Source of the DNA: an uncultured Bacteroidales bacterium
GTDB taxonomy: Bacteria > Bacteroidota > Bacteroidia > Bacteroidales > Paludibacteraceae
Direction of reading: 5' to 3'
Assembly (NCBI GenBank): GCA_902784425.1
Contig: CACZUS010000036.1
Location: 1-46,932 of the forward strand
Length of the DNA stretch: 46,932 bases
The translations under genes and the position numbers were made by a program. Under the pieces are notes generated by a model, which was not told the origin of the DNA, did no database searches, and saw only the letters and a list, made by a program, of their open reading frames with translations. Positions 37,497-44,407 of the stretch are shown here, in pieces; the stretch's first letter is position 1; the number at the start of each line of letters is the position of its first letter.

Positions 37497-39152
37497 TTAA
37501 AAACCAACACGTCTCTTTGTTGCATTACCCAGCTGTTCATTCTCGCAATGGTAAAAGAGAGATTCCATCGACGATGATGTTTCGCTATGGAGGATGGTGT
37601 CGATGGTATAGTGGCGGGCGACGTTCTCTATTTGACCGCCGCTGAAATCATATTTTTCAGCCAACAAGCGGATATTCTCCTCCGCCAAATCCGGCAACAT
37701 GGTGTGCCAAATGCTAGTACGGACCTCAAGCGTAGGCTTGTTGAATTGGATTTTGTAGAGGAACCGTCGTTCAAAAGCCTTATCCATATTTTGGGCAAGA
37801 TTCGTCGTGGCGATAAGGATACCGTCGAGGGTCTCCATCTCCTGTAGAATAATGTTTTGGATGGCGTTCTCCATCTTGTCAACCGCTTGGTCCGCACCTT
37901 CACGTCGCTTGCCGATGATAGCGTCCGCCTCGTTAAAAAGCAGGATGGGGGCAATGTCTGATTGCGCAACTAGCATACGATATTGATCAAATACTTCCTT
38001 TATGTTTTTCTCACTTTCGCCCACCCAACAACTTTTAATTTCAGGGATATTCACCTGCAGGATGTCGCGACCCGTCTGACGAGCCAATTGGAGGACTGCC
38101 TCTGTCTTTCCCGTGCCAGGTGACCCGTAGAAGAGGCAAGTGAATCCATAGCGGTAGCCCTTCTCTTTCATCCGTTCGCAAATGGTGCGATAGGTGGTTT
38201 CCTCCAGCAAGCGATTCAGGTCTGACACTTGTGTCGCCACCCCGCTATCGTAATAGAGTTGCTTAGGGACAATACTATCATGTTTGACAATATTTCTCAC
38301 CTTTTCCCCACTATTTGATGTCAGTTTCAATTCAGGGAATAGAGTCTCTTTAGCTTTCTTACTTAGGCAAAACGAATCAATGCTGGCAAAACCATTCTCA
38401 TTACAATGTTCAACAAGTCCCAATTGTTGCAGTATATGTTTGTTTTCCACAAAGGGATTCCACCTATGCCGCGCAATAATCGGTTTGACATAGAAGGAAA
38501 TGAAATCATAGAAATGGATATCTTTCTCTTCGTTAACGCATTTATGAGAAAACAAGAGAAGAATCGTCTTTTCGTCTCTATTCAGACCATATTCATCCAT
38601 TTTTTTCACAAACGGCAAATGCTTGTTGTCTTCACATAAATCCAGAAGATTTGAAATAGATTCTTCCTCTGTAATTATTTCTTTATCAATTCTGTCTTCC
38701 ATGATGTCATTTACGGCGCAAAAGAATTCAACACAACTTAGTCCTGTACTACTCTTGGGTGTATATTTCTCTCCCCGTTTAAAGGCTTCGACAACATCTG
38801 CGGGAACCCGATATGCTACTGATTTGTCATCGGAATGACGATAACGTACTAATTTTCTTTCTTTCAGTTCATCAATAGTAGGCGTATAGCGGATTATGCG
38901 AGTCGTGGTACATTGCAAATAGTCTGCCAGATTAGAAATCGAGACATAACCAGACTCACTTTTCTCTATAAGCAATGATATCAACACACTTTGTTCCACG
39001 CTGAGATCCAACGTGTCACCAATAACTTTGAGAGGCGATGCCGCTTTTTGGAAGAAATCCTCATCCAAATGAGAGCCTTTCGACAGTTCCACTACCTTTT
39101 CCACTGCCATCAGCAGGTCCATCTGTTCCGTTTCCTTTTCCATTGTTTCCAT
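37497..39152 (-). CDS. AAA+ ATPase with N-terminal winged-helix-like region
   Basis: The 551-aa protein has an N-terminal part (about 1-300) with helix-turn-helix-like segments (SISNLADYLQCTTTRIIRYT) and then a classical AAA+ core. This has Walker A YGSPGTGKTE (about residue 345), a Walker B-like ILLFNEADAIIGKR with Asn in place of the first acidic residue, sensor 1 ILIATTNLAQNMDKAFERRF with arginine fingers, and sensor 2 FSGGQIENVARH. The LLFNEADAI variant is usual in this family. The start has an unusually strong Shine-Dalgarno sequence for this phylum: AGGAGG at 39157-39162, five bases upstream. First gene of the AAA+/MoxR/VWA operon, preceded by the shared palindrome promoter. Confidence 0.85.
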   Translation of the reverse strand: METMEKETEQMDLLMAVEKVVELSKGSHLDEDFFQKAASPLKVIGDTLDLSVEQSVLISLLIEKSESGYVSISNLADYLQCTTTRIIRYTPTIDELKERKLVRYRHSDDKSVAYRVPADVVEAFKRGEKYTPKSSTGLSCVEFFCAVNDIMEDRIDKEIITEEESISNLLDLCEDNKHLPFVKKMDEYGLNRDEKTILLLFSHKCVNEEKDIHFYDFISFYVKPIIARHRWNPFVENKHILQQLGLVEHCNENGFASIDSFCLSKKAKETLFPELKLTSNSGEKVRNIVKHDSIVPKQLYYDSGVATQVSDLNRLLEETTYRTICERMKEKGYRYGFTCLFYGSPGTGKTEAVLQLARQTGRDILQVNIPEIKSCWVGESEKNIKEVFDQYRMLVAQSDIAPILLFNEADAIIGKRREGADQAVDKMENAIQNIILQEMETLDGILIATTNLAQNMDKAFERRFLYKIQFNKPTLEVRTSIWHTMLPDLAEENIRLLAEKYDFSGGQIENVARHYTIDTILHSETSSSMESLFYHCENEQLGNATKRRVGF

Positions 39153-39181
39153 AATTACCTCCTTTTTGATGTTTTATGGTA

Positions 39182-39217
39182 CAAAGGAAGGATGAGGGTC
39201 TGCCAGTTTGTGGCAGA
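39182..39217 (-). promoter_or_regulatory. Shared-layout promoter/operator A (AAA+/MoxR/VWA operon)
   Basis: On the minus strand TCTGCC-N7-GGCAGA (39199-39217; 7-bp arms TCTGCCA/TGGCAGA) is followed by 12 nt and CTTTG (39182-39186), 30 nt before the operon ATG. The TTCCTTTG resembles a weak TAnnTTTG -7 box, and the right arm of the palindrome falls near the -33 position. The same arrangement with the same spacings is found at 42874-42909. Confidence 0.7.
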
Positions 39218-39280
39218 GGATGCAGGGAAATATGTTAAAAATGATGAGGGGGTAAAAATTTTTACGGGAAAGGGGCATAT

Positions 39281-39315
39281 ACGTCATTGCATCTCTACGT
39301 CGCACAGCACAACCG
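39281..39315 (+). repeat. Interspersed palindromic repeat, copy 2 (degenerate half)
   Basis: CATTGCATCTCTACGTCGCA and the following CAGCACAACCG match the right half and right flank of copies 1 and 3; the left half is lost. The copy lies between the AAA+ operon promoter and the end of the DnaE-like operon, in the same orientation as the other copies. Confidence 0.75.
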
Positions 39316-39340
39316 CAAAATAGATTTCTAAAAAAAAGAA

Positions 39341-39404
39341 CCTTATAATTGAACTGAACCCCGAAAGTTGGACAAAAAAACTTTCGGGGTTCAGTTCAAA
39401 TAAG
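39341..39404 (-). terminator. Long hairpin built from two IS3-like ends, probable terminator of the DnaE-like operon
   Basis: The arm at 39349-39368 is the exact reverse complement of the arm at 39380-39399 (20 bp, 11-nt loop). CCTTAT/ATAAGG extends it on the outside with a small bulge. The arm (GAACTGAACCCCGAAAGTTG, then GACA) resembles the terminal inverted repeat of IS3-family (IS150 group) elements. On the minus strand the stem is followed by TTCTTTTTTTT, so it can terminate the operon ending at 39420. Confidence 0.7.
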
Positions 39405-39419
39405 GAACATCCTAGTTAG

Positions 39420-39665
39420 TTATTCATTCAGCATCTCAAATGGTTCGGAATATTCTTTTAATAATTTTATCAACGTACATACAACTCGCTCATAGACCAT
39501 TTTATCCCGTTTCCCTTTGCTTCTTGTAGGATGATATGATTTAATAACGGCAACTTTCTTATTTGGATAATAATAAATGCAACCTTTAATATCATTGTTG
39601 AAAACCTCAATGTGCTCTTGATTTGCGAAATAGTTCTTTGTGACGAAATCAAATTGAGAATCCAA
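39420..39665 (-). CDS. Hypothetical protein, 81 aa
   Basis: An 81-aa frame using TTG (39663-39665) as the only available early start. It overlaps the preceding gene by 17 bases in a different frame. The sequence (IEVFNNDIKGCIYYYPNKKV and SKGKRDKMVYERVVCTLIKL) looks like a small alpha/beta protein that I do not recognise. It may be a separate, coupled gene. Alternatively it is the end of a single ancestral gene split by a frameshift near 39655, because the preceding frame stops just where this one starts. Last gene of the operon; the IS-like hairpin follows. Confidence 0.45.
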   Translation of the reverse strand: MDSQFDFVTKNYFANQEHIEVFNNDIKGCIYYYPNKKVAVIKSYHPTRSKGKRDKMVYERVVCTLIKLLKEYSEPFEMLNE

Positions 39666-39993
39666 GTTCTCTCAAACGTTGAGGAAGCACAATCTGTGCT
39701 CTTTGTGTTATCTCATCGCGGATAGTTTCTCTCAGCCACTTTTGAAGAGATAAATTTTCAAAGTTCGTGTTGTCTGCATAAACGATATCCAGTTTGGCAT
39801 GGTCTGGTGAAATCACACAGATGATGCATTGACTGTTCGTCACGTATGCTTTTCTATCTTGGCTATTCACTAAAGTTTCCTGCTTAAGTGTGTTAATGTC
39901 GGTTTTGAACCAAGAAAGACAAAAATGGGGAGATTTAAGCCGAAAGTTCGGGTTGATCCAGAACTGCGGTGCTTTCTTTACTTGACGATTCAT
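39649..39993 (-). CDS. Hypothetical protein, 114 aa
   Basis: I start at the ATG at 39993 (MNRQVKKAPQFW), 13 nt after the DnaE-like stop, rather than at 40032, which overlaps that gene. The protein is soluble, with a central beta-rich part (AYVTNSQCIICVISPDHAKL) and a C-terminal helix WLRETIRDEITQRAQIVLPQ followed by RLRELGFSI. I do not recognise the family. The C-terminal helix resembles the helix before the metal-binding site of YgjP-type peptidases, but no HExxH motif is present here or in the next frame. Cotranscribed with the DnaE-like gene. Confidence 0.45.
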   Translation of the reverse strand: MNRQVKKAPQFWINPNFRLKSPHFCLSWFKTDINTLKQETLVNSQDRKAYVTNSQCIICVISPDHAKLDIVYADNTNFENLSLQKWLRETIRDEITQRAQIVLPQRLRELGFSI

Positions 39994-40006
39994 GGTTTGT
40001 CCTGTA

Positions 40007-42295
40007 CTAGTATATATCCTTTTTCCCCACAACCAGATTGTACTCTTCGGGATAGTTGGCCTTCAAGTAAGCCATCTGATAGAACATCCAAGTGTAGCAT
40101 ACTACATGTGGTTTTGACAATGCGCGCACAGTTTCCAATTCATGCCACACCTTTTCAAGGACTTTCTTTCTGTTTCCAAACTTCATGCCACCCTCTATGA
40201 ATTTGGATTTCATAACAGATAGCACATCGCATTTCCTGTTTTTGATGGAATCAATCAACAAAGCACTCTCACTTCTCGTAAAGCCGGCGATCAAACGCGA
40301 AAGTAATAATATTTGTTCCCAATAAACAATATATCCATAAGTCTCGTGGAGATAACGTTCCATACAAGGGATTATATACTTGATTGTCTTGGGCGACTTC
40401 TTATGTTTGATAAGATCCGTAATAAAATCGATTGATTCTAGACGAAACTTGCTGAATAAGGTTGTCAAGATTGTCAAATCTCCAAAGCATGTGAGCTGAA
40501 AGTCTTGTAAGAACTTTTTCATCGTTATTTCATCATACAAAAGCATATCAGTTTGAGCCGTTTGAAACAGTTGCATCGTTTTCTCATCATCAACTGGAAT
40601 CTTTTCTATATTAAAATTCATGTCTTTTCGAGTCTTAATTAGTTTGCAAATATCTCTCATTTGGGACAACTCATCACGCCAATAAAAATCAATATTTAAG
40701 AGGCCTGATGATGTCATTCGAGAAATCTCATACTGGACACATCTCAATGCCACATCATTGCCACGAGAATCCTTATAGCAATAAACAGAAAGAGGAACCA
40801 AATTTGAAATGGGTTCGTTAGAGACCGTAAATCCAAAGGCATCAACGCCAAGAGCACAGATCTTATGATACAACACAGTATTTCTCCAAAACGGACTTGC
40901 TGTATCGTATTTCCAGAAACTAACAACATGAGCACAATGTTCTATACCATATTTCTGCTGAAGCCATTCGACGATACGTTCCCTACCTTCATAATCAACA
41001 TCAAATTCAATATCTAGAGGCATGGGGTCTTCCGAACATATCAATCGTTCAAATGACAAACCATACTTCAGAGGGTCTATCTTTGTGATACCCAAGCAAT
41101 AACAGACAAGACTTCCAGCATTTCTACCGCGACCAGGACCAAACCAGACACCAAGCTCGGACTGAGCTGTATTAACCACATCCTGCAGAAAGAGGAAATA
41201 ACCAGAAGTCCCCCGTTCTTTGATGATCTGCAGTTCAAATTTCAGTCTTTCTGCGACCTCTATTGAAAGAACATCCCCATAGATTTGGTTTGCTTTGGAG
41301 AAAGAGAGGTGTTCCAAATAGTTGTATTCTTTCACCTTCTTATCATCTCCATAACCATCGGGAATATCAATCGAGGGAACAACAGGGACATGGTGTATAT
41401 CATAGAACTCAACCTTGTCAAATATCTCCATTGTACTTGCGACAGCTTCAGGGACATCCTCGAACAATTTGCGCATCTCTTTTCTGCTCCTCAACCAACG
41501 AGTGTCGTTTGTCCGCCGAGTGGAAAACTCGTCTATGGTCTTGCCTGCAGCATTACATTGTAGGATAATGTGAGCTTCCAAATGCTTTGGAAGTAGATAA
41601 TGAACATCATTTGTTGCAACAACCTTTATCCCGTTTTCCTTTGCTTTTTGTATCAGTACAGCATTAACCTTCTGTTGTTCAAGCATTAGATCACTTGGCA
41701 TATTGTTTTTCTCATCACAACCAACATTCCGTTGCAATTCCAAATAATAATCATCCGAAAAAGTTTGTTTGTACCATTGGATGGTTTCATCTAGACCAGC
41801 CATATCGTCGTTGACAATTTCGGTAAAGACTTCACTGTCGACATTACCAGAGAGGACGATCAGTCCCTCGTGGTATTTCTCCAAATCCATCCTGTTAGTC
41901 AGAGGATCCATAGTAGAATTTTCCGTCCAAGAATTACTGACAATCTTTATGAGGTTTTTGTAGCCAGTTAGATTTTTCGCAAGGACAGTCAAATGACATC
42001 CATTCGAATCCTTGTGAAGATTTTTTTGATCTTTGGAATCTGGTTTTGCCACATATAGTTCACAGCCAATAATTGGTTTAAATGGTTTCTTCCCAAAATT
42101 CTGTATTTCGATGTTAACACGGCTAACATAGTCGAAAAACTCCATTATACCAAACATGCCACCGTTATCAGTAACAGCCATGCCTGGCATTCCATTTTTG
42201 ATGGCGGCATCCACCAATTCTTTAATACTGGCGCACCCATCCATTATCGAGTAATGGGAGTGAACATTCAAATGAACAAATCGATAAGCTTTCAT
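40007..42295 (-). CDS. Shortened, altered DnaE-like DNA polymerase III alpha homologue with PHP domain
   Basis: From the ATG at 42295 (MKAYRFVHLN) the product is 762 aa, against about 1150-1250 for DnaE. The PHP domain is well kept (HLNVHSHYSIMDG; IIGCELYV; VVATNDVHYL), but AVTDNGGMFG has Asn where His is usual. The palm shows GPGRGRNAGSLVCYCLGITK instead of GPGRGSAAGS. The catalytic PDIDID region reads PLDIEFDVDYEGR, so one of the two paired aspartates appears to be Glu. The third Asp is kept in GLLNIDF. The fingers read TLFSKFRLES in place of ALYRPGPM, though SKPH and ETYGYIVYWEQ remain. The chain ends at the fingers; HhH, OB and tau-binding domains are absent. It is probably an accessory or regulatory polymerase-like protein or nuclease, not the replicase. 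Confidence 0.8.
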   Translation of the reverse strand: MKAYRFVHLNVHSHYSIMDGCASIKELVDAAIKNGMPGMAVTDNGGMFGIMEFFDYVSRVNIEIQNFGKKPFKPIIGCELYVAKPDSKDQKNLHKDSNGCHLTVLAKNLTGYKNLIKIVSNSWTENSTMDPLTNRMDLEKYHEGLIVLSGNVDSEVFTEIVNDDMAGLDETIQWYKQTFSDDYYLELQRNVGCDEKNNMPSDLMLEQQKVNAVLIQKAKENGIKVVATNDVHYLLPKHLEAHIILQCNAAGKTIDEFSTRRTNDTRWLRSRKEMRKLFEDVPEAVASTMEIFDKVEFYDIHHVPVVPSIDIPDGYGDDKKVKEYNYLEHLSFSKANQIYGDVLSIEVAERLKFELQIIKERGTSGYFLFLQDVVNTAQSELGVWFGPGRGRNAGSLVCYCLGITKIDPLKYGLSFERLICSEDPMPLDIEFDVDYEGRERIVEWLQQKYGIEHCAHVVSFWKYDTASPFWRNTVLYHKICALGVDAFGFTVSNEPISNLVPLSVYCYKDSRGNDVALRCVQYEISRMTSSGLLNIDFYWRDELSQMRDICKLIKTRKDMNFNIEKIPVDDEKTMQLFQTAQTDMLLYDEITMKKFLQDFQLTCFGDLTILTTLFSKFRLESIDFITDLIKHKKSPKTIKYIIPCMERYLHETYGYIVYWEQILLLSRLIAGFTRSESALLIDSIKNRKCDVLSVMKSKFIEGGMKFGNRKKVLEKVWHELETVRALSKPHVVCYTWMFYQMAYLKANYPEEYNLVVGKKDIY

Positions 42296-42392
42296 ATTTA
42301 CAAATAATTTATATTTCGTAAGGCAAAGGAAGCACACACCTCTGTCAAATTACGGCAACGGTTCGAAAAATTTACAATATGGATATTACATT

Positions 42393-42836
42393 CTATGCAA
42401 ATATGTCATTGCCCCCCGTTGTAGAGACGCAATGCATTGCGTCTCTACGTTCGTCGCACAGCACAACCGTCTGAAACGCAGGTACTGACATAGCAACCGT
42501 ATTCCACATGATCATAATATTTTCGGACCTAGAATGGAACCATTCGCAGAACGTCTGCAGTTCCGAGACCAGTAAAGGTTGTGTTTCCGAGTAGAAGATG
42601 CAGATATAAGCATGGCGAAAGGGCACACCCTCTTTGGCATGTTCATTCAGTTGTTCTATCAAGCGTTCTATTCTATCATCCTCGTCTGCCTCAGCAGAGA
42701 GGGTGAAAGCACGCAATTCACCATCCTCCTTGAACATCTCCCTAACCTCCTCATCGTCAATACACATCAGCACATCCTCCGCGCGGAGCACATCCTCCTT
42801 GCTAATTTTCTCCCATAGGCTCATCTCTTTCTTCAT
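42393..42836 (-). CDS. FtsZ C-terminal-domain-like protein without a GTPase domain
   Basis: The 147-aa protein aligns by eye, over about residues 20-122, with the FtsZ region after the GTPase domain. DEEVREMFKEDGELRAFTLS corresponds to the DVRTVMxxxGxAxMxxG segment. DDRIERLIEQLNEH, with GVPFRHAYICIFYS, corresponds to the ALxSPLL and A-x-x-x-L-x-N-I segments. VSELQTFCEWFHSRSENIMI, then MWNTVA and FQTVVLC, correspond to MxEMNEVxxFxxxxxxxxxxIWGxA and the final strand. No nucleotide-binding part is present. The last 20 residues (DERRDAMHCVST and on) are encoded by the palindromic repeat and look acquired. First gene of the DnaE-like operon. It may bind FtsZ and modulate division (inference). Confidence 0.5.
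   Translation of the reverse strand: MKKEMSLWEKISKEDVLRAEDVLMCIDDEEVREMFKEDGELRAFTLSAEADEDDRIERLIEQLNEHAKEGVPFRHAYICIFYSETQPLLVSELQTFCEWFHSRSENIMIMWNTVAMSVPAFQTVVLCDERRDAMHCVSTTGGNDIFA
42415..42470 (+). repeat. Interspersed palindromic repeat, copy 3 (inside the 3' end of a gene)
   Basis: The same 28-bp perfect palindrome (42421-42448), with flanks CCGTT on the left and GTCGCACAGCACAACCG on the right, lies within the last 26 codons of the FtsZ-CTD-like gene. Confidence 0.9.
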
Positions 42837-42873
42837 AACATCTAAACTGTTTAGTGATTCTTTATTTTTTGCG

Positions 42874-42914
42874 CAAAGAAAAAGAAGACCTCTGCCAGAT
42901 GGGGGCAGAGGTCT
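42874..42914 (-). promoter_or_regulatory. Shared-layout promoter/operator B (FtsZ-CTD-like/DnaE-like operon)
   Basis: On the minus strand TCTGCC-N7-GGCAGA (42891-42909), here extended to 11-bp arms (AGACCTCTGCC/GGCAGAGGTCT, 42886-42914), is followed after 12 nt by CTTTG (42874-42878). The operon ATG is 38 nt further. The layout is identical to promoter A. The hairpin is also followed by a T-rich stretch and could terminate the upstream gene (43000-44169), so a dual role is possible. Confidence 0.7.
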
Positions 42915-42999
42915 AAAAAAATCATGTGTTATGAATCTTGTATTTTATACAAATAGGCAATTGTGCCTATTTCAATGATTTAGTTGCAAGCTACATTCT

Positions 43000-44169
43000 T
43001 TATTTGAAATCCTTTAAAATCTTACTTTCCCTCACATTGTTCACCAATTTCTTGAAAAAATCATATACCTCTTTATATCTATCTATTTTTATACTTTTAT
43101 GTATGCCATTATTGTTTTCTTCCTCAAGTTCTAATTCGCTCTTTAAATTATCTCTCTTGTCTCCTAGAATAGGACCTATACCAATGTAAAAACAGTTGTA
43201 TGGATCTGTATGTCCTCCTGAAATGTAAACTTTAATATTTCCTATTTGCACCTGTGTGATAGGCCAATATCTTATTTGAATGTTTTCATTTGGATGAAGA
43301 TCTGGAAACAATTTAACTGTATTACTTCTCCATTCATCGTATAATTCCTCAAAATATCTAATTTTTAGAGAATCCATTTGATTCAAGACATCTTTTATTT
43401 CTTTTTGTACATTCATCAATTTAACAATCTTGTCATCAGAGTGAAAGCCAAACTCATCTTCAATTTTTTTATCTAATGCCATATTCATATTTTTTTGAAA
43501 TTCATTTGTTTTAAATATAAAGTATTCCAAGTAGTCAACATATTGCAATAAAGCAGAGGACAAATAAACATCTTTTTGCCGAACATTAGGAATGACATCA
43601 TTTTTCAACCATGGAAGAACATGTTCTTGAAAAGACATATTAAAATATCGTTCCTTAAATTCATCTTTATAATTACCCCAAGAATTGTCTTCTGGTTCTT
43701 TATAATTTTTAGGCAAATAAATCACATAAATATTGTCTCCATTTTTATACTTTTTATCTTTTTTTGTTTCTTCAATATAACGAGAAAGCTGTGATTCTTG
43801 ATCTGTTGCATTACGGGCTTTGTTTTCAAATATTATTGCATATTTCTCATCTCTAATCCACAAGTCTATCCTTGCCTTTTCTTGTGTAAGAACGGGCTTT
43901 TCGATTTTTATATTTTTAAATGTATTTTTCCCTTTATTGTTACGTATAATATAATCTAATAGGGATTGAAATATCTCATACTCGCCTCTCGCACTCTTAT
44001 ACATCAGGAATTTCAACAGAATACGACTATGAGCATTTTCATCTATATGCAATTCTTCAATTACATTAACGTGATAAGGAAGTTTTTTCTCCTCTTTTTC
44101 CTTCACATCATTAAATTCTTTAAAAAATCGCAACAAATCTATGACCTCGTTTTCCTCCATAAAATTCAA
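43000..44169 (-). CDS. PD-(D/E)XK nuclease superfamily protein (PDDEXK_4-like)
   Basis: The 389-aa protein has the lead motif ENAHSRILLKFLMYKSARGE (about residues 46-65), common in the PDDEXK_4 family. A nuclease core follows: KARIDLWIRDEKYAIIFENK (about 104-123), giving the D...E-x-K catalytic pattern, and then DQESQLSRYIEE. The C-terminal half (150-389) is family-specific with no other motif. Lower GC than its neighbours and long runs of A suggest horizontal acquisition. Such proteins occur as stand-alone genes in accessory regions and are thought to be defence or DNA-repair nucleases. A second, distinct PD-(D/E)XK gene lies upstream. Confidence 0.75.
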   Translation of the reverse strand: MNFMEENEVIDLLRFFKEFNDVKEKEEKKLPYHVNVIEELHIDENAHSRILLKFLMYKSARGEYEIFQSLLDYIIRNNKGKNTFKNIKIEKPVLTQEKARIDLWIRDEKYAIIFENKARNATDQESQLSRYIEETKKDKKYKNGDNIYVIYLPKNYKEPEDNSWGNYKDEFKERYFNMSFQEHVLPWLKNDVIPNVRQKDVYLSSALLQYVDYLEYFIFKTNEFQKNMNMALDKKIEDEFGFHSDDKIVKLMNVQKEIKDVLNQMDSLKIRYFEELYDEWRSNTVKLFPDLHPNENIQIRYWPITQVQIGNIKVYISGGHTDPYNCFYIGIGPILGDKRDNLKSELELEEENNNGIHKSIKIDRYKEVYDFFKKLVNNVRESKILKDFK

Positions 44170-44211
44170 ATATTAAGTTCCAAATCCGTTTTCGAATGCT
44201 ATACTTTGCGT

Positions 44212-44283
44212 TTATTCAAGCACCTCATCCTTCTTTTTTTGCAATAATAATAATTTTATTTTTAAATCACCGAGAATTCCCAT
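44212..44283 (-). other. Possible small membrane peptide in the 238-bp gap
   Basis: A 23-codon frame from the ATG at 44283 (MGILGDLKIKLLLLQKKKDE) sits between the two nuclease genes. In the open frame upstream of this ATG a hydrophobic stretch (FIWFLFFGII) is also encoded, so the sequence may be the tail of a lost membrane protein. No ribosome-binding site stands out. Nothing else is seen in 44170-44407. Confidence 0.2.
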
Positions 44284-44407
44284 AATAATCCCAAAGAACA
44301 AAAACCAGATGAAAGCATTATACAATAGATGCCACCCTCAGAAACAAGTGGCTGACATTACAGCCAGTCACTATTCATTGGGCTACTTATGGGATTTGTC
44401 AATCAAT

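Noticed and set aside
39341-39404. Intact insertion sequence
   Set aside because: Only the terminal repeats are present; there is no transposase between or beside them.
39649-39665. Programmed frameshift joining the 114-aa and 81-aa frames
   Set aside because: No slippery heptamer or downstream structure is visible at the overlap; separate genes or a simple mutation are more economical.
42886-42914. Palindrome at 42.9 kb as only a terminator of the upstream nuclease gene
   Set aside because: Its core, spacing to CTTTG and distance to a start codon are the same as at 39.2 kb. The 39.2-kb site's short arms have no T run, so a promoter/operator role explains both sites better.
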